Notes under the pieces: generated by a model
What the model saw: the letters and a program-made list of their open reading frames with translations, nothing else
Database searches by the model: none
Told to the model about the DNA's origin: nothing
In this document: positions 23,401 through 36,303 of the stretch, piece after piece
Layout of the letters: each line of letters opens with the position of its first letter
How positions within the stretch are numbered: position 1 is the stretch's first letter
Position numbers and translations under genes: made by a program
From: Rhodococcus rhodnii
Lineage (GTDB): Bacteria; Actinomycetota; Actinomycetes; Mycobacteriales; Pseudonocardiaceae
Direction of reading: 5' to 3'
DNA length: 64,000 nucleotides
NCBI GenBank assembly: GCA_000720375.1
Contig: JOAA01000006.1
Location: forward strand, 297,251-361,250

Positions 23401-26400
23401 ATCCAGCACCGCTTGCAGGGCGCTCACCAACGCGTCCAGGTTCAAGCCCGCCGGCGTGACGACGACCCTCACCTGCACGAAGCCAGGGCGCATCGCGTCG
23501 TCCCCGAGCGCACGCATCACCGGCGTCCACGGGATCTCCCCGACGCCTGTGACGACCTCGGCGCGTGGCGTCGTGCTGGCCTCTTGTGCCAGTGCCGCGA
23601 GGCGCTCAGGGGTCCGGTGCTCGAACACCTGCCTCGGGGTCAGCGAGATGCCTTCGCGCCGCGCACGAGCGGCGACCTGCATCGACGAGATCGAGTCGCC
23701 GCCCAGCTCGAAGAAACTGTCCTCGATGCCAACCCGGTCAAGGCCAAGGACTTCGGCGAACACTCCACACAGGACTCGTTCGGCCTCGGTGACCGGCTCC
23801 CGGCCCGCCGACTTCGACGCGAAGTCCGGTTCGGGCAGTGCCCGCCGGTCCACCTTTCCGTTGACCGTCAACGGCAATTCGTCCAGCACCAGCACCGCGG
23901 CCGGAACCATGAACTCGGGCAGCGTCTCAGCGAGCTGTTCGCGCAGCCGCGCGGGGTCGATGGCCTGCCCCGCTTCGGCGACCACGTAACCGATCAGGTG
24001 CTCGTCCCGTACGGACACCACGGCCTGGCCGACACCTGGCAGGCCGGCGAGGACCACCTCGATCTCGCCGGGTTCCACCCGGTATCCACGGATCTTCACC
24101 TGGTCGTCGGCCCGGCCGGCGAACGCCAGCGCACCCTGGTGCGTCCAGTACGCCAGGTCCCCGGTTCGGTACATCCGCCCAGCCGCGACGAACGGATCGG
24201 CGACGAAACGCTCGGCCGTCAACGCCGAACGACCCAGATAGCCTTGCGCCACACCGGCTCCGGCGATGTACAGCTCGCCGGCCACACCCGGAGGCACGGG
24301 CCGCAGGAACGCATCGAGGACGTAGACACGCCGTCCCGCGAGCGGACGTCCGATCGGCAGCACCGATCCCGTCTCGTCACCGGGTTCGAGCAGCCACCAC
24401 GTCGCGCACAGCGTGGCCTCCGTCGGGCCATAGAGGTGCCGCACCCGCACGTCCGGGCACGTCCGCCGGACCCGTTCCACCGCCGCCAACGGCACCGCGT
24501 CCCCACCGGTCAGCACTTCGCGCAGACCGACGACCGACTCCGGTGACTCGTCGGCCAGCACCCGGAAGGCCCCTGCGGTCAGGTGGGCGGCCGTGACGCC
24601 ACCGGCGACATAGCCGGCAAGTGCTTCGCCGTCCACCGCACCGGATCCGGCCAGCACCAGCCGGGCGCCCGACAGCAGCGGCACCCACATCTCGAACAGC
24701 GAGATGTCGAACGCGTGCGAGGCATGCATCAACACGGCGTCGTCGGGGCCCACTCCCCATCCCGGTTCGCCGACCAGCGCCGCGACATTGCCGTGCGACA
24801 CCGCGACGCCCTTCGGCGTTCCCGTCGACCCCGAGGTGTACATCACGTATGCGAGGTCATTGGCTTTCGTACCAACCGAAATACGCGCGGCCGCAGCCAC
24901 CGCCTGCCGCGTCTGTGGATCGTCGAGGCTGATCGGATCGAGCCCGACGTCCAGCACGGCATCCCGGTACGCTTCCGCGCACACAACCGCCGCGGGTTCG
25001 GAATCCGCCAGCATGAACTTCATGCGTTCCACCGGATAGGCGGGATCCACCGGCACGTACGCCGCGCCCGCCTGCCACACCGCGAGCAATGTCGCGATCA
25101 GGTCGAGTGACCGGTCCAGCACCACGGCCACCCGGTCCCCGCGCCGAACTCCCCTGCCGTTCAGATAGCCGGCGAGCCGCTCCGCGTGCTCAGCGAGTTC
25201 TCCGTACGACATCGCCCGATCGCCATCGACGACCGCTACCTCGTCGCGACGGTCCTTCACCTGGCTGCCGAACAGATCCAGTGCCAGCATGCTGGGCGTC
25301 GCCTGGGATGCAGCACCCCATTCGTCGACCACCAAGGCACGCTCGGCCGCACTCGTCACATCGACATCGGCCACCGTGAGGTCGCCCGCGTCCGTCAGCT
25401 GACGCAGCACACCCGTGAATCGCTCGACGATGGCGAGCGCGGTGTCCTGATCGAACAGATCCGTCAGATAGTCGAGCTTGACGTACATCGACTCGCCGGG
25501 GACAGCGACAAGCGTCAGTGGATAATGGGCGGCCACCCGGCCCTGATTTACTTGAATGCCAAAGGTTTGCGCGGAGTCCGATCCGGCGGGCCCATGGTGG
25601 AACTTCTCGAAGACGAGCAGCGTGTCGAAGACCGCGGCAGGGCCGGCCACCTGCTGGATGTCCGCCAGACCCACGAACTGGTCGGGGATCAGCGCCGACT
25701 GCCGTTTCTGCAGCTCCGCCAGCAGTTCGATGACCGGCATCGAGCCACGCAACCGCACGCGCACGGGAACGGTGTTGAGGAACAGCCCCACCATTCCCTC
25801 CACGCCGGGCAAATCCGGCGGGCGCGCCGATACCGCCGCGCCGAACACCACGTCCGTCCGGCCGGACAGCTGCGCCAGCACCAACGCCCACGCGCCCTGC
25901 ACCACCGTGTTCAGCGTCAACCCATGGCCACGGGCCAGCTCGGCCAGCGATCGCGTGAGGTTCTCCGGCAGGTCGACCTCGACGCTCTCCGGCTCGGCGG
26001 GCGCCCGCCCCGGATCGGCGGGCGCCACCAGCGTCGGTTCCTCGACACCACGCAGCTCCGCGGCCCATGCCGACAGCGCCCGTTCCTTGTCCCGCCGGCT
26101 CAGCCACGCGAGGTATTCCCGGTATGACGTCACTTCCGGCAGGGCCGCCGGGGCATCGCCTGCCGGGTACAGCATCGACAGCTCGTCGATCACGATGGGC
26201 AGCGACCAGCCGTCCATGATCGTGTGATGGCAGGTCACCACCAGGCGGAACTTGTCGTCGTCGAGACGGATCAAGGTCAGCCGCAGCAACGGCGCCTGCG
26301 TGAGGTCGAACCTCGTCGTCCGATCCTGCTCGGCCAGCTCCCGCACGGCCTGCTCGGGGTCGTCGAGGTGGGAAAGGTCGACCTCCCGCCACGGCAGTTC

Positions 26401-26652
26401 CACCTGCCTGGCGATGATCTGCACCGTCTCGCCCGATTTGCGCTGCCGGAAACAAGCCCGGAGCGGGGCGTGCCGGGTCAGCAGCGTTTCCCAAGCCGCG
26501 CGCAGCCTGGCCGCGTCCACCGGTCCGTCCAGGTCCAGGATCCAATGACCGATGTAGACGTCGGGCCCTTCGCCGTCGTAAACCGCGTGGAAGAGCAAAC
26601 CGGCCTGCAGTGGCGACAGCGGCCAGATTTCCTCGATCCGCGACTGGGTCAT
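14419..26652 (-). CDS. cepB: Glycopeptide NRPS CepB, modules 4-6: C-A-T-E, C-A-T-E, C-A-T
   Basis: 4077-residue NRPS with three modules. Module 4: C (HHTIMDG near 141), A code DIFHLGLLCK (Hpg), T Ser near 986, E ([10 protein letters not shown] near 1165). Module 5: C (HHLLVDG near 1644), A code DAVHLGLLCK (Hpg), T near 2487, E ([10 protein letters not shown] near 2676). Module 6: C (HHIAADG near 3156), A code DASTLGAICK (beta-hydroxyTyr), T near 4002 and no E. This gives D-Hpg4, D-Hpg5 and L-Tyr6, matching vancomycin stereochemistry. The ATG at 26652 is preceded by GAGGGAGACATAA. The C-terminal tail ([19 protein letters not shown]) resembles the T-C linkers inside the protein and probably docks to CepC, which starts 19 bases downstream. 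Confidence 0.96.
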   Translation of the reverse strand: MTQSRIEEIWPLSPLQAGLLFHAVYDGEGPDVYIGHWILDLDGPVDAARLRAAWETLLTRHAPLRACFRQRKSGETVQIIARQVELPWREVDLSHLDDPEQAVRELAEQDRTTRFDLTQAPLLRLTLIRLDDDKFRLVVTCHHTIMDGWSLPIVIDELSMLYPAGDAPAALPEVTSYREYLAWLSRRDKERALSAWAAELRGVEEPTLVAPADPGRAPAEPESVEVDLPENLTRSLAELARGHGLTLNTVVQGAWALVLAQLSGRTDVVFGAAVSARPPDLPGVEGMVGLFLNTVPVRVRLRGSMPVIELLAELQKRQSALIPDQFVGLADIQQVAGPAAVFDTLLVFEKFHHGPAGSDSAQTFGIQVNQGRVAAHYPLTLVAVPGESMYVKLDYLTDLFDQDTALAIVERFTGVLRQLTDAGDLTVADVDVTSAAERALVVDEWGAASQATPSMLALDLFGSQVKDRRDEVAVVDGDRAMSYGELAEHAERLAGYLNGRGVRRGDRVAVVLDRSLDLIATLLAVWQAGAAYVPVDPAYPVERMKFMLADSEPAAVVCAEAYRDAVLDVGLDPISLDDPQTRQAVAAAARISVGTKANDLAYVMYTSGSTGTPKGVAVSHGNVAALVGEPGWGVGPDDAVLMHASHAFDISLFEMWVPLLSGARLVLAGSGAVDGEALAGYVAGGVTAAHLTAGAFRVLADESPESVVGLREVLTGGDAVPLAAVERVRRTCPDVRVRHLYGPTEATLCATWWLLEPGDETGSVLPIGRPLAGRRVYVLDAFLRPVPPGVAGELYIAGAGVAQGYLGRSALTAERFVADPFVAAGRMYRTGDLAYWTHQGALAFAGRADDQVKIRGYRVEPGEIEVVLAGLPGVGQAVVSVRDEHLIGYVVAEAGQAIDPARLREQLAETLPEFMVPAAVLVLDELPLTVNGKVDRRALPEPDFASKSAGREPVTEAERVLCGVFAEVLGLDRVGIEDSFFELGGDSISSMQVAARARREGISLTPRQVFEHRTPERLAALAQEASTTPRAEVVTGVGEIPWTPVMRALGDDAMRPGFVQVRVVVTPAGLNLDALVSALQAVLDGHDLLRARVEPDGRLIVPERGAVDATGLVTRVAVGTGDLDEIAEREVRTATGTLNPSAGIMARLVWIDAGDAEPGRLAFVAHHLSVDAVSWGILLPDLQTAYDEVISGGTPALEPPTTSYRQWARRLTEQALSESTVAELDQWVAVLDGANPPLEQDTGQHTGQSHSWSTRLSGTEVRNLVAHLPGAFHCGIQDVLLAGLAGAVARVRGTGAGLLVDVEGHGREAADGEDLLRTVGWFTSVHPVRLDLSDVDLAAAAAGNAPAGQLLKAVKEQIRAVPGDGSGYGLLRHLNPDTGARLAELPSAQIGFNYLGRTVLAAQNTAWQQPVAEGPLGGGPDMVLAHAVEVSAELLDTPAGPRLGLAIDTRDFDLATVERLGEAWLEMLTGLAAMAGNPGAGGHTPSDFDLVDLTQRDVTELEAAAPGLTDIWPLSPLQEGMLFERAFDEDGVDVYQTQRILDLDGPLDAQRLRTAWNQVVARHESLRTSFHQLGSGETVQVVAREADIPWRVADLSHLDEAEAAAEVERLLAQDQAERFDVATAPLLRLLLIRLGADKHKLVMTSHHLLVDGWSTPLIVGEMSAGYAGGPSASKSPSYKDYLAWLSRQDEETTRSAWRSELAGCDEPTLVDADAGKTLVMPDNRSELLSEATTRTLADFARGHGLTLSTVVLGAWALVLARLAGRTDVVFGSVVSGRPADVPDVERMVGMFINTVPARVRLDGRQPVVEMLKDLQGRQSALTEHQYMGLPEIQKVAGTGAIFDTIVMIENYPHTAAGLGDDGGVVISSVATRTGTSYPLTMNVSLGERLRVNVSYRPDRIDDETATEVARQVVRVLEQVVAQPLLPVGRLGVTSEPARASVVERWNSTGEAANRTSVLELFRQQADASPDAVAVMDAARTLSYADLDRESDRLAGYLAAMGVRRGDRVGVVMERGTDLFVALLAVWKAGAAQVPVNVDYPAERIERMLADAGASVAVCLEATRKAVPDGVEPVVMDVPAIDGVRHEAPQVTVGAHDLAYVMYTSGSTGVPKGVAVPHGSVAALASDPGWSQGPDDCVLLHASHAFDASLVEIWVPLVNGSRVMVAEPGAVDAERLREAISRGVTTVHLTAGAFRAVAEESPDSFTGLREILTGGDAVPLASVVRMRRACPDVRVRQLYGPTEITLCATWHVIEPGAETGDTLPIGRPLAGRQAYVLDAFLQPVAPNVTGELYIAGAGLAHGYLGNNGSTSERFIANPFASGERMYRTGDLARWTDQGELLFAGRADSQVKIRGYRVEPGEIEVALTEVPHVAQAVVVAREDHPGDKRLIAYVTAEEGPALAADAVREHLAARMPEFMVPAVVLVLDSFPLTLNGKIDRAALPAPEFTGKAAGREPRTETERVLCDLFAEILGLDRVGADDSFFELGGDSILSMRLAARARRENFVFGAKQVFEQKTPAGIAAVAERGGQARVEDAEGVGEVPWTPVVRAMLERDPIGLTRGAMAQWVTVDVPDDLSVTALAAGLGAVIDTHDMLRSRIVDTEGAEPRLVVAGRGTVDASTLVERVEAGADDVDEIADRCANDAAARLDPVAGVMVRAVWVDAGPGRAGRLVVAAHHLVVDVVSWRTLLPDLQAACEAVAAGLRPALDPPDVSFRRWARTLADEAAIRTAELATWTDILDGARSRLGELDPKRDTVSTAGRKSWTVPQKHAGVLVEKVTSAFHCGVHEVLLATLAGAVASWRGGTDVVVDVEGHGRQPIGEMDLSRTLGWFTDVHPLRLDVTGVDTAEAIAGGGAAGRLLKQVKENVRAVPDGGLGYGMLRYLNAETGPVLAALPKAEIGFNYLGRFSSRPDGEAQPWQIKGIVGGAAEQDTPLRHVVEIDAVVLDGADGPEFTLTVTWAGRIVGDAEAESFANAWLDMLSGLAAHVEAGGAGGHTPSDFPLTTLTQREVAEIEAAVPNLLDIWPLSPLQEGLLFHAADEGGPDVYASMRTLVLDGPLDVDRFRASWQTLLDRHAALRASFHQVESGTAVQAIAREVTLPWRETDLSHLPEDEAVAEFDRLAAELLAERFDPTQAPLLRLHLVRFGEREHRLIFTSHHIAADGWSLPLIGVDVLAAYEAGGDGRTLPAATSYRDYLAWIARQDKTAAREAWRTELAGLEEATNVVPPESIRTPLVPERVRFELGDEPSRRLVEFARRHGVTPNTLFQGVWALHLARLTGRQDVVFGAAVAGRPPEIPGVESSVGLFMNMLPVRARLTGAQPVVDMLKDLQERQIALMSHQHIGLSEIKQFAGPGAAFDTIVVFENYPPPPPRFDGPDALVMRPAGTPNDTGHYPLSIRASVAAGPVQGEFIYRPDVVDRAEAEEMVAALLRALEQVLADPRMPVGQVGLIGPQQRRLVVDEWNQTDAPLAAETLPVLFREQAWQSPDAVAVQDGVRSLSFSGLLDEVEALARLLVGLGVRREARVGVLVERSVELAVTLMGVSFAGGVFVPVDPDYPSERIEFMLANSAPEVLVCTKTTRAVVPAQFTGTVLVLDELPAADPGVELPDVAPEDAAYVIYTSGSTGVPKGVLVTHSGLVNLGYAHIERMAVTSSSRVLQLSAIGFDAIVSELYMALLAGATLVLPDSANMPPRVTLGDAIRKAGITHLTVSPSVLASEDDLPDTLQTVLTGGEALPAALVDRWSPGRRVIQAYGPTETTICSTMSAPLSPGHDQVPLGGPIYNVRHYVLDAFLQPVPPGVVGELYITGVGLARGYLGRPGLTAERFVASPFAPGERMYRSGDLFRWTREGQLMFAGRVDAQVKVRGYRVEPAEIEAVLIEHPGVAQVAVAVRRDGPGDKQLVAYVVPSADAAGENGTLTSALRELAAERLPEYMMPAAFVSLEKMPLTPNGKLDHKALQAPDFAAMSTKRDPSTPMEARLCELFADVLGLEQVGVDDSFFELGGDSITSMQLSARARREGLELTPWQVFDEKTPERLAAMVKEIQAEEETAAVPKPAAGTLLALSADQMNQLEAGLAGE

Positions 26653-26667
26653 TTATGTCTCCCTCGA

Positions 26668-26781
26668 TCAGCAAAGGGCATGAAGTTCTTCGGCGAATTC
26701 GGACTCGAATTCGCCGATCTCGGCGTGTTCCAGATCGAGGAGGGCGACGCCGGATGCCGCATTCCCCCGTAGCAGGATCAT
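26668..26781 (-). pseudogene. Duplicated copy of the cepA 3' tail in the cepA-cepB gap
   Basis: After the cepA stop the same frame soon reads a second version of the CepA C-terminus: GNAASGVALLDLEHAEIGEF, against [20 protein letters not shown] in CepA itself, each followed by ESEF. It then runs to a TGA at 26668-26670, just before the cepB ribosome-binding site. An in-frame ATG at 26779-26781 after AGGCGG could give a 37-residue peptide. It may be a relic of the tail before a duplication placed a stop in front of it, or a small translated peptide. The similarity is direct from translation; the history is inferred. Confidence 0.75.
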
Positions 26782-26826
26782 CCGCCTGACTGGCCGGACC
26801 GGACAACGTGTCCAGTCCAGCCAGAT

Positions 26827-29800
26827 TCAACGGTCGCTGTCGAATTCGGACTCGAATTCGTCGATCTCGGCTTGATCGAGCTCGAGGAGGGCGACGTCGG
26901 ACGCGGCATTACCCGCCGCCACGGGATATGCCGCTGCCCGCTCCACGATCGCCGCGATCCCCGCGGGTGTCCTCTGCTCGAACACCTCGCGCGCGCCGAA
27001 GGCCATTCCCTGACGGTGGGCCCGCGCCGCCAGCTGCATCGAAAGGATCGAATCCCCACCCAGTTCGAAGAAACTGTCGTCCGCGCCGGCCCGCTCCAGG
27101 CCAAGCACCTCGGCGAAGAGCTCACACAACAGCCGCTCGACCTCGGTGACCGGCTCCCGGCCCACGACGCGTCCGTTGAAGTCGGGATCCGGCAGCGCCG
27201 CCCGGTCCACCTTGCCGTTCGTCGTCAACGGCAGCGCATCGAGCACCACCACCGCCGCAGGCACCATGTACTGCGGCAACCGGGCGGCCACACCCTCGCG
27301 CACAGCGGCCGTGTCCACTCCGGTCTGCCCGGCAGCGGTCACGTACGCGATCAGCCGTTTGCCGACATCACTGTCATGGGCCACCACGACCGCCTGGCCC
27401 ACCGACTCCTGCGCCACCAAGGCCGCTTCGATCTCACCAGGCTCGATCCGGAAACCCCGCACCTTCACCTGATCATCGACACGACCGGCGAACACCAACT
27501 GCCCGTCCGGGTTCCACCGCACCAAGTCCCCGGTCCGGTACATCCGCTCACCGGAACCGAACGGATCGGCCACGAATCGCGACGCGGTCAATCCCGCCCG
27601 GCCCAGATATCCCCGCGCCACACCCACACCTGACACATACAACTCGCCCACCGCACCCGGCGGCACCAATCGCAACCACGAATCCAGCACAAAAGCCCGC
27701 ATATTCGTCAGCGGAGTACCAATCGGCACCACACCGCCCGGCGGACATTCCTGTCCAGGTTCCAGTCGATATTCGACACACCCGACCGTTGCCTCGGTCG
27801 GCCCGTACTCATTGACCACGACAGTATTCGGGTACGTGCGACGCCACTGAACGATCGTGTCGACGGGCAACTGCTCGCCGCCGAGCAGAAGATCGCCCGA
27901 AACGGCGCTTTCCCGAGAACCGGTGTCCAAGGTCCTCAAATGGCTCGGCGTGGCCTTGAGGAATATCGACGGGGCACTGTCCACCGCACCGATCACTGCT
28001 TCCAGCGCGCCGACGTGAACCGTTCCGCCCACGGTGAGCGGAGTGAACATCGCGGTGATCGTCAAATCGAACGCGATCGACGAATGCATCACCGACCGTC
28101 CCCGCAGACCTGGGTACATCCGCCCGCAGTGGAACAGGTAGTTCGTCAGATTCCGATGGGTGATGACGACGGCCTTGGGGCGACCGGTGGAGCCCGAGGT
28201 GTAGATGAGGTACGCCGGATGGCGCGGATCCAGCCGTCGAGTGCGGTCGGTGTCGGTGACCGGCGCGCGATCCCGACCGGCTACCTCGCCCGCGGCCGAG
28301 GGATCATCGATCACCATCGTCGTCGACCGGGCGGCCAGCACTTCACCGACCGGCGATGCCGACAGCGCCGCGGTGGTGATCACCAGCGCTGGTTCGGCGT
28401 CGTCGAGCATGTAGGCGATGCGGTCGGCCGGATAGTCCGGATCGATCGGCAGCCAGGCGCCGCCGGTCTTGGTGGCCGCCAGCAACGCGATGACCAGTTC
28501 CAGCGACCGGGGCAGCATCACCGCGACCAGGTCTTCGGGCCCGACACCCTGCTCGATGAGCCAGCGCGCCAGCTGGTTGGCGCGTGCGTCGAGTTCGGCG
28601 TAGGACAGCGACTGGTCCTCGAAGATCGCCGCGGTCGCCTCCGGGGTGGCGGCGACCTGCGCGGCGAACAGCTCCGGCAGCATCCGGGACGGCACCTGAA
28701 GCGCGGTGTCATTGCGTGCCTGCAGTTGTTGCCGTTCGGATTCGGACAAGATCGGCACCGCCGACAGCGGCAACCGCGGATCAGCGACCACGGCTTCGAG
28801 CACCTGCACGAACCGATCCAGCACGGCACTGGCCTGGGCGGTGGTGAACAGCGCGGGCTGGTGCTCCAGCCGCAGCCGCAGGCCGGTGCCTGGGACGACC
28901 GCCAGCGCCATCGGGTAGTGGGTGGCGTCGGCGCCTTCCACACCCCGCACACGCAACCGATCCGGTTGCGCATCAGCGGCTTCGTCGCCGGCCGCGGCCG
29001 GTGTGGGGTAGTTCTCGTAGACGATGATCGTGTCGAACAGCTGGCCAAGCCCGGCGGCCTGCTGAATGTCGGTGAGCCCGACGTGGTGGTGTGCCAGCAA
29101 CGCGATCTGCTCGTTCTGCAGTCGCTGCACCAGCTCGGTGAATGTGTGCTGCGGCCGCATCCGGACCCGGACCGGGACGGTGTTGATGAACAAACCGATC
29201 ATGGTCTCGATGCCTGGCAGCTCGGCCGGACGCCCGGACACCACCGATCCGAACACCACATCGTCGCGTCCGGTGATCGTCGCCAACACCATGCCCCACA
29301 CGGCCTGCAGCACCGTGCTGACCGTGACACCGCACTCGCGTGCCCGCGCTGCCAATGCCTCGGCGAACGCCTCGTCCCGTGCGGCCCACATCTGTTCAGG
29401 CACCTGGACCGGTGCCGGCCCGTCCGCGGCGACCAAGGTCGGCTCTGGCAAGCCCGCCAAGGCGTTACGCCATGCGGCGGTGGCCGCGTCTCGATCGGTT
29501 TCCCTCATCCAAGCCAGGTACTGCCGATACGGGGTGACCGGCGCCAGCGCGGACGGGACTGCTCCGTTGCGGTAAAGCGTGAGCAGTTCGTCCAACAGCA
29601 GCGGCGTCGACCAGCCGTCGAGCAAGATGTGATGGTTGGTCAGCACCAGCCGATGCCGGTCCGGGCCCAGCGCCACCACCATGAACCGCAGCAGCGGAGG
29701 CCGGGCCAGGTCAAACGGCCGTGCCCGTTCGGCCGCCTCCACCGCAACCGCTTCGGCCTGCGGATCTGCCGAGTCCGTCACGTCCACCAGGGTCACTGGC

Positions 29801-32800
29801 ACCTCCACGGTGCCGGCGATCGCCTGGTAGGCGGTTCCGTCGGCGGCGTGCCGGAATCCGGCACGCAGATTCGCGTGCCGATCCAGCAGCCCGCGCACTG
29901 ACTTCCGCAGCAGCTGCATGTCCAGCGGACCGGTCAGATCCAGCACCGCCTGTGCGGTGTAGACATCGACGCCACCCGCGTAGCCGGCGTGGAACGCCAG
30001 CCCGTGCTGCAGCGGCGACAACGGCAACACATCGGCCAGCCCACCGACACCCGCGTGTTCGGCCTCGAGAGCCTCGATCTCGTCCTGGTCAAGGTCGACG
30101 AGATCGAAGTCGGACGCGGTGTGTCCGCCCGCGGCGGGATCGTCCGCCTGACGGGCCAGCCCGGACAACATGTCCAGCCATTCCTGGACCAGTCGTTCGA
30201 TCTCGGCCTCGCCGAGCAGGTCCTCCTGCCACTCGACCATGAGCGTCAGTTCAGGGCCGTCCGGCAAATCCTGGACGAGCGCGTTGACGTCGAGCGCGTG
30301 CGGCAGGCCCATGCCGGGTTCCAGCGAGCTACCGATGTCACCGACCGGCTGCCACGCCCGCACACCACTCTTCTCACTGGTGACGAACCGGCCCATGTAG
30401 TTGAACCCGATCTGCGGCGACGGCAGTTCAGCCAGAACCGGCCCGGTCGTGCCGTTGAGATAACGCAACAGTCCATATCCGAGCCCGTCGCCGGGCACGG
30501 CCCGCGACTGTTCCTTGACCACCTTCAGCAACCGCCCGGCCGCCGAACCACCGGCGAGCACGTCCGCCAAGTCGATCCCCGCCACGTCGAGCCGTACCGG
30601 ATGTGCGCTGGTGAACCAGCCAACGGTCCGGGACAGGTCCATCCCGTCGACCGGATGACGGCCGTGGCTTTCCACGTCCACCAACACCGCGTCGCCGCCG
30701 CGCCACCGGGCCACCGCTCCGGCCAGCCCGGCGAGCAGAACCTCGTTCACCCCGCAGTGGAACACCACCGGAGCCCGCCCCATCAACACCGACGTCTCGG
30801 CCTTCGGCACCACCCACGAGCGTGAGCGCACATCGCCTTGCGCGGCCTGGCCTGTGGTCAGCCCACGTGCACCGACTGGCTGCTCCTCGTGACCGAGAAT
30901 CGCCTTCCACGCCGCCAACTCGCCGACCCGGTCCGCGGCGACCGCCCACTCCTTCAGCAGGCCCGCCCACCGCCTGAACGACACGCCCTCCGGCTCCAGC
31001 ACCGGATCCCGCCCCGCCGCCACCGCTTCGGTGGCCGCCTGGAGATCCGACATCAAAACCCGCCACGACACGCCGTCGACCGACAAGTGATGCGCCACCA
31101 CCAGCAACCGGCCCACCTGATCCGGTCCGGCGTCCACCCACACCGCCTGGGCCATCACGCCCGCCAGCGGGTCCAACCGGTTCACGGCCTCTCGCGCCGC
31201 GTCCTCCACAGCCTCGTCCAACGAGCCACCGTCAACCCGCACGCGGGTGACCAACTTGGCCGCATCCACAGACCCACGCTCACCCACCACCAAGCGCCGG
31301 CCGCCCTGATCGTTGACGACACGCGCCCGCAACATGTCATGCGTATCCACCAGGGCCGCAAACCCCGCGACCAACGCCTTCTCCGTCAAATCCGAAGGCG
31401 CACCCACGACCATCCACTGCGCGAACCTGGCTCCCACAACGCCGTCGCCCAACATCCACGTCAACGGCGTCCACGCGACATCACCGACACCATCAGCCGT
31501 CGTGGAACGACCATGCTCCGACGGCGCCGATTCCACCGCTGCCAGGTGCGCGATCCGCTCGGGCGTCTTCCCGTCGAAGACGTCCGCCGCGGTGAACGTC
31601 AGTCCTGCCCGCCGCGCCCGCGCAGCCAGCTGCATCGAGAGGATGGAGTCCCCGCCCAGCTCGAAGAAACTGTCGTCCACGCCGACCCGTGCCAGACCGA
31701 GCACGCCGGCGAACAACTCGCACAACACCCGCTCGGTCTCGGTGGTCGGCTCCCTGGAGGTGGTCCCGGCGGTGAAATCGGGGTCAGGCAGCGCGCGTCG
31801 ATCGATCTTCCCGTGCGCCGTCAGCGGCAGGGCGTCCAGCGCCACCACCGCCGCGGGCACCATGTACTGGGGCATCCGGGACGCGAGATCGTCCCGCACC
31901 GCTTGGGTGTCGATGTCGCCTGGTGTCACGTAGGCCACCAGGCGGTCGTCGCGGACGGTCACCGCGGCTTGGGTGATCCGCGGGTAGCCGGACAGGGCGA
32001 ACTCGATCTCGCGGGGTTCGACCCGGAATCCACGGATCTTGACCTGGTCGTCGGCGCGCCCGGCGGACACCAGCTCACCCTGGTCGGTCCAGTACGCCAG
32101 GTCACCGGTCCGGTACATCCGCTCACCGGGGACGAACGGATCGGCGACGAACCGCTCGGCTGTCAGCGCCGAACGGCCCAGATAGCCGCGGGCCACCCCG
32201 ATCCCGGCCAGATACAGCTCACCGGTGACGCCGGGCGGCAACGGACGCAGGAACGAGTCCAGCAGATAACCGCGAACGCCCGGGACCGGCCCGCCGAACG
32301 GGATCGGATGCTGGCCCGGCGACAACGGCATGCTCACCGTCGCACAGATCGTGGTCTCGGTCGGCCCGTAGGCGTTGATCATCCGCTGGTCCGCCGACAG
32401 GCGGTCCACCAGGCCCGGCGGGCAGAGCTCTCCCGCCGCCACCACCGTCTCCACCCTGTCGGGCAACGCGTCGACGGTGCCCAGCACCGACGGCGGGGCC
32501 TTCACGTGCGTGACGTCCCACCGCTCCAAGGTCTCGGTCAGCGTCGCCTTCGGCGGCAAATCCTGCTCCGGCGGCACCACCAGCGTCGCTCCCGACAGCA
32601 ACGCCATCATCACCTCGGACACGATGGTGTCGAAGCCGAGCGCCGCGAACTGCAGAACCCGGGACGACGGGGCCACAGCGAACCGGTCGATGTGCGCCAA
32701 CGCCAGGTTCCCAAGCCCCGCATGGGTGACGACGACTCCCTTCGGAGTTCCCGTCGACCCCGACGTGTAGATCACATACGCGGCATTACGCGGATCCACT

Positions 32801-35800
32801 TGTGGCAGCGCAGCATCCGAGCCCGCTGCCAGGTCCACCTCATCGATCACCAACAACCGGTCCGCGAACTGCGCGGGCACCGTCTCGCGCGTCGTACCCC
32901 CGCACACCACCAACATCGGATCCGCGCTTCGGAAAATCCATTCCTTGCGCTCGTCCGGATATGCCGGGTCGACCGGCACGAACGTGCCGCCCGCCAACAT
33001 TACGCCCAACATGCCGACCGTCCACCAGGCCGACCGCCCCACCACCAGGCCGACCCGGCTCTCGGAGCCAACCCCGTGGGCCCGCAACACGGCCGCGAAC
33101 TTCACCGACCGTTCCCACAGCTCCCCATACGACAACTCACCATCGCGATCCACCAACGCCACGTCGTTGGGCCGCTGCGCCGCCATCTGTCCTACCAGCG
33201 CGGGAAGCGGCTGCCCCGCCACCAATGGCGGGGCCCAGCCGCGTGCCGCGGCCGTGCCCATACCGACCCGCCCCACCAGGCCGGACGGATCGGCGACCAG
33301 CGCGCCGATGGCGCCGACGAACCACTCCAGCAGCGACTCGGCGATGGCGTCCGGGATCTGCCCCGGCCAGTAGCCGAGCTGGATCTTGAACCGATCCGCC
33401 GGGGTGATGCCGAGGGTCACCGGATAGTGGGTCCCCTCGATCGTGCGCAGATACGTGTACTGACCGGCGTAGTTGCGCGGGTAGTTCTCGATCACCAGCA
33501 TCGTGTCGAACGTCGCGCCAGGCCCGGCCGCCTTCTGGATCTCCGGTAGTCCCAGATGCTGGTGCGGCATGAGGGCCGTCTGCCGGTTGTGCAGATCGGT
33601 GAGCATGTCCACGACCGACTGCCCGCCGTCCAGTGTCACTCGGACCGGCACCGCGCTCATCAGCAGGCCCGGCATCGACTCCACGCCCTGGAGTTCCGCG
33701 GGACGGGTCGCGACCATGGTGCCGAACACCACGTCGGTTCGCCGGGCAAGCCTCGCCAGCACCATCGCCCAGGCACCGTGCACCACCGTGCTCACCGTCA
33801 GCCCCTGCTCACGGGCGAACTCCAGCAGCCTGGTGTGCAGAACCGGCGACAGGTGGGTGGCGCGGTAGTCGTAGTCCGTCGCGGTGCCCGCCGGCGCGAT
33901 CAGCGCGGGCTCGTCGAGGCCGGACAGCTCCGCCCGCCATGCCGCCCGTGCCGCGTCCTTGTCCTGCCGGTTGAGCCAAGCCAAGTAGTCCCGGAAGGAG
34001 GCGCCACCCCGCTGTTGCGGGAACTGCTCACCGGCCGTGTACGCCTCGGACACCTCGTTGAGAATGACCGCCACCGACCACCCGTCGATCAGGATGTGGT
34101 GAATGACGACCAGCAGCCGGTGCCGGTCCTCCGCGATCCGCACCAGCACCAGCCGGACAAGCGGCGCCGTGGCGAGATCGAACCGCTCCTGCTGTTCCAG
34201 TCCGACCAGTGCCTCGACGGCCGCGTCGACATCGTCGGCACCTGACAGATCCACCGACCGCCATGGCAGGGTGACGTCCCCGTGGACGGCCTGCACCGTC
34301 TTGCCCGACGCGAGTCGATGGAAGCTCAGCCGAAGCTCGGCGTGCCGGCGCAGGACCGTGTCCCACGCGGCCCGCAGCCGGGCCTCGTCCAGCGGCCCGG
34401 TCAGCTCCAGGATCACCTGCACCTGGTAGATGTCGGGCCCTTGATCATCGAGGGTCGACTCGAAGAGCAACCCGTCCTGCAGCGGTGCCAGCGGCCAGAT
34501 CTCGTCGGCGCCCGGGGCGGCGATCGCCAGCTCGGCCTCCTCCGCCGCGGTCAGTGCGATCAAGGGGGCGTCGTCGGGCCTGTCGGCCGGTACCGCACGC
34601 GCCACGGCCGCCAGCCGCGCGGGGGTCTTCTCGTCGAAGATCTGGACGGGCGTCACCAGCAACCCGGCCTTGGCCGCACGTGCCGCAAGACGCATCGCGA
34701 CGATCGAATCGCCGCCCAGCTCGAAGAAGCCGTCGTCCACACCGGCTCGGTCAATACCGAGCAACTCGGCGAACAGTCCACAGAGGACACGTTCCGCGTC
34801 GGTGCTGGGTGCCCGGCTCGTGGCGTTCGCCGCGAACTCAGGGGCGGGCAGCGCCGCCCTGTCCACCTTGCCGTTGGCGGTCAGCGGCAACGCGTCCAGT
34901 GCGATCACAGCCGCCGGAACCATGTACTCCGGCAGTTGCGCCCCGAGGCGCTCGCGGATGAGAGCGGGATCCACATCCCCGTCCGCCACCACATAACCGA
35001 CCAGCCGTCCATCGATCGCCGCCACCACGGCGTCCTGCACGTCCGGCAGCGCGATCAGCGCGGCCTCGATCTCGCCGGGCTCGATCCGGAACCCGCGGAC
35101 CTTCACCTGGTGGTCGGCCCGGCCCGCGAACAGCAGCTCACCGTCCGCGGTCCACTGGGCCAGGTCCCCCGTCCAGTACATCCGCTGCCCGGGTGCGGAT
35201 GGATCCGCCACGAACCGTTCCGCGGTCAGGCCCGCCCGGTTGAAGTAGCCCTCCGCCAGACCACCGGACAGGTACAGGTCACCGACCACACCCGGCTCCA
35301 CCGGCCGCAGCGACTCGTCGAGCACCTGAATCCGGCGGCCCGCCAGCGGACGTCCGATCGGCATGACCGGACCCATCACGTCACCCGGCTGCAGCAGATG
35401 CCACGTCGCGCACATCGTCGCTTCCGTCGGGCCGTACATGTTCCGAACCCGCGCCCCGGGGCAGGCCTCCCGCACTCGCTCCACCGCGTGCGCGGGCACC
35501 ACGTCACCGCCGGTCAGCACCTCACGGAAAGCCGCGAATGACTCCGGCGATTCCTCGGCCACCGCGCGGAAGCTCCCCGCGGTCAGGTACACCCTCGTCA
35601 CGCCGGCCGCGGCCGCCTCGCGCAGGCGCCGGACGTCCACCGAACCCGGCTCGGCGATCACCACCCGAGCGCCCAACGACAGCGGCGTCCAGACCTCGAA
35701 CAGGGACGCATCGAAGGTGTGCGGCGAATGCATCAGCACCGCTTCGCCGGGCTCCATCACCCAACCGGGATCCTCAGCCAATTCCGCAATGGTGCCGTGC

Positions 35801-36303
35801 GTAATCGCCACGCCCTTCGGCGTGCCCGTTGAGCCGGACGTGTACATCACGTACGCCAGGTCCCCTGGGCGCACCGTGGCCACCGACGTGTCGCTCGCGT
35901 CTTCGTCCGTGATGACGATCGACTCGATTCCCTCCGGTACGCCGTCGCGGGTCGCGGCCGAGCACACCGTCAGGGACACCGCCGAGTCCGCCACCATGAA
36001 CGCGACCCGCGGCGCGGGGTAGGCGGCGTCCACCGGCACGTACGCCGCGCCCGACTTCCACACGCCGAGCAGCGCGACCACCAGGTCAGCCGAACGGTCC
36101 ATCATGACCGCGACGCGGTCGCCACCGCGGACGCCCCGGCTGATCAACCGTCCGGACAACCGGCCCGAGAGCTCATCGAGTTCCCGATACGTCAGAACCC
36201 GATCGCCGTCGGCCACGGCCACCGCATCGGGCGTCCGGTCCACGTGCCGGGCGAACAGATCCAGCACCGTCGGCGCGGTACGCGCTGCGGAAGTCATCGT
36301 CAT
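26827..36303 (-). CDS. cepA: Glycopeptide NRPS CepA, modules 1-3: A-T, C-A-T-E, C-A-T
   Basis: 3158-residue initiating NRPS. Module 1: A code DAFYLGMMCK (Leu) and T Ser near 533, with no E domain before the next C. Module 2: C (HHILIDG near 734), A code DTSKVAAICK (beta-hydroxyTyr), T near 1552, E ([10 protein letters not shown] near 1737). Module 3: C (HHILLDG near 2223), A code DLTKLGEVGK (Asn), T near 3083. It makes the Leu-Tyr-Asn part of the heptapeptide; residue 1 is D-Leu in the product although no E domain is present. The tail resembles the linkers that precede internal C domains and probably docks to CepB. The ATG at 36303 overlaps the ABC transporter stop (ATGA); a second ATG at 36297 is better spaced from GGAGG and may be the true start. 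Confidence 0.96.
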   Translation of the reverse strand: MTMTSAARTAPTVLDLFARHVDRTPDAVAVADGDRVLTYRELDELSGRLSGRLISRGVRGGDRVAVMMDRSADLVVALLGVWKSGAAYVPVDAAYPAPRVAFMVADSAVSLTVCSAATRDGVPEGIESIVITDEDASDTSVATVRPGDLAYVMYTSGSTGTPKGVAITHGTIAELAEDPGWVMEPGEAVLMHSPHTFDASLFEVWTPLSLGARVVIAEPGSVDVRRLREAAAAGVTRVYLTAGSFRAVAEESPESFAAFREVLTGGDVVPAHAVERVREACPGARVRNMYGPTEATMCATWHLLQPGDVMGPVMPIGRPLAGRRIQVLDESLRPVEPGVVGDLYLSGGLAEGYFNRAGLTAERFVADPSAPGQRMYWTGDLAQWTADGELLFAGRADHQVKVRGFRIEPGEIEAALIALPDVQDAVVAAIDGRLVGYVVADGDVDPALIRERLGAQLPEYMVPAAVIALDALPLTANGKVDRAALPAPEFAANATSRAPSTDAERVLCGLFAELLGIDRAGVDDGFFELGGDSIVAMRLAARAAKAGLLVTPVQIFDEKTPARLAAVARAVPADRPDDAPLIALTAAEEAELAIAAPGADEIWPLAPLQDGLLFESTLDDQGPDIYQVQVILELTGPLDEARLRAAWDTVLRRHAELRLSFHRLASGKTVQAVHGDVTLPWRSVDLSGADDVDAAVEALVGLEQQERFDLATAPLVRLVLVRIAEDRHRLLVVIHHILIDGWSVAVILNEVSEAYTAGEQFPQQRGGASFRDYLAWLNRQDKDAARAAWRAELSGLDEPALIAPAGTATDYDYRATHLSPVLHTRLLEFAREQGLTVSTVVHGAWAMVLARLARRTDVVFGTMVATRPAELQGVESMPGLLMSAVPVRVTLDGGQSVVDMLTDLHNRQTALMPHQHLGLPEIQKAAGPGATFDTMLVIENYPRNYAGQYTYLRTIEGTHYPVTLGITPADRFKIQLGYWPGQIPDAIAESLLEWFVGAIGALVADPSGLVGRVGMGTAAARGWAPPLVAGQPLPALVGQMAAQRPNDVALVDRDGELSYGELWERSVKFAAVLRAHGVGSESRVGLVVGRSAWWTVGMLGVMLAGGTFVPVDPAYPDERKEWIFRSADPMLVVCGGTTRETVPAQFADRLLVIDEVDLAAGSDAALPQVDPRNAAYVIYTSGSTGTPKGVVVTHAGLGNLALAHIDRFAVAPSSRVLQFAALGFDTIVSEVMMALLSGATLVVPPEQDLPPKATLTETLERWDVTHVKAPPSVLGTVDALPDRVETVVAAGELCPPGLVDRLSADQRMINAYGPTETTICATVSMPLSPGQHPIPFGGPVPGVRGYLLDSFLRPLPPGVTGELYLAGIGVARGYLGRSALTAERFVADPFVPGERMYRTGDLAYWTDQGELVSAGRADDQVKIRGFRVEPREIEFALSGYPRITQAAVTVRDDRLVAYVTPGDIDTQAVRDDLASRMPQYMVPAAVVALDALPLTAHGKIDRRALPDPDFTAGTTSREPTTETERVLCELFAGVLGLARVGVDDSFFELGGDSILSMQLAARARRAGLTFTAADVFDGKTPERIAHLAAVESAPSEHGRSTTADGVGDVAWTPLTWMLGDGVVGARFAQWMVVGAPSDLTEKALVAGFAALVDTHDMLRARVVNDQGGRRLVVGERGSVDAAKLVTRVRVDGGSLDEAVEDAAREAVNRLDPLAGVMAQAVWVDAGPDQVGRLLVVAHHLSVDGVSWRVLMSDLQAATEAVAAGRDPVLEPEGVSFRRWAGLLKEWAVAADRVGELAAWKAILGHEEQPVGARGLTTGQAAQGDVRSRSWVVPKAETSVLMGRAPVVFHCGVNEVLLAGLAGAVARWRGGDAVLVDVESHGRHPVDGMDLSRTVGWFTSAHPVRLDVAGIDLADVLAGGSAAGRLLKVVKEQSRAVPGDGLGYGLLRYLNGTTGPVLAELPSPQIGFNYMGRFVTSEKSGVRAWQPVGDIGSSLEPGMGLPHALDVNALVQDLPDGPELTLMVEWQEDLLGEAEIERLVQEWLDMLSGLARQADDPAAGGHTASDFDLVDLDQDEIEALEAEHAGVGGLADVLPLSPLQHGLAFHAGYAGGVDVYTAQAVLDLTGPLDMQLLRKSVRGLLDRHANLRAGFRHAADGTAYQAIAGTVEVPVTLVDVTDSADPQAEAVAVEAAERARPFDLARPPLLRFMVVALGPDRHRLVLTNHHILLDGWSTPLLLDELLTLYRNGAVPSALAPVTPYRQYLAWMRETDRDAATAAWRNALAGLPEPTLVAADGPAPVQVPEQMWAARDEAFAEALAARARECGVTVSTVLQAVWGMVLATITGRDDVVFGSVVSGRPAELPGIETMIGLFINTVPVRVRMRPQHTFTELVQRLQNEQIALLAHHHVGLTDIQQAAGLGQLFDTIIVYENYPTPAAAGDEAADAQPDRLRVRGVEGADATHYPMALAVVPGTGLRLRLEHQPALFTTAQASAVLDRFVQVLEAVVADPRLPLSAVPILSESERQQLQARNDTALQVPSRMLPELFAAQVAATPEATAAIFEDQSLSYAELDARANQLARWLIEQGVGPEDLVAVMLPRSLELVIALLAATKTGGAWLPIDPDYPADRIAYMLDDAEPALVITTAALSASPVGEVLAARSTTMVIDDPSAAGEVAGRDRAPVTDTDRTRRLDPRHPAYLIYTSGSTGRPKAVVITHRNLTNYLFHCGRMYPGLRGRSVMHSSIAFDLTITAMFTPLTVGGTVHVGALEAVIGAVDSAPSIFLKATPSHLRTLDTGSRESAVSGDLLLGGEQLPVDTIVQWRRTYPNTVVVNEYGPTEATVGCVEYRLEPGQECPPGGVVPIGTPLTNMRAFVLDSWLRLVPPGAVGELYVSGVGVARGYLGRAGLTASRFVADPFGSGERMYRTGDLVRWNPDGQLVFAGRVDDQVKVRGFRIEPGEIEAALVAQESVGQAVVVAHDSDVGKRLIAYVTAAGQTGVDTAAVREGVAARLPQYMVPAAVVVLDALPLTTNGKVDRAALPDPDFNGRVVGREPVTEVERLLCELFAEVLGLERAGADDSFFELGGDSILSMQLAARAHRQGMAFGAREVFEQRTPAGIAAIVERAAAYPVAAGNAASDVALLELDQAEIDEFESEFDSDR

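Noticed and set aside
15538..24546. A 3002-codon open frame on the plus strand opposite cepB
   Set aside because: It is antisense to an NRPS with clear domains and codes; long antisense frames are expected in high-GC genes with third-position G/C. Its translation has no recognisable domain.
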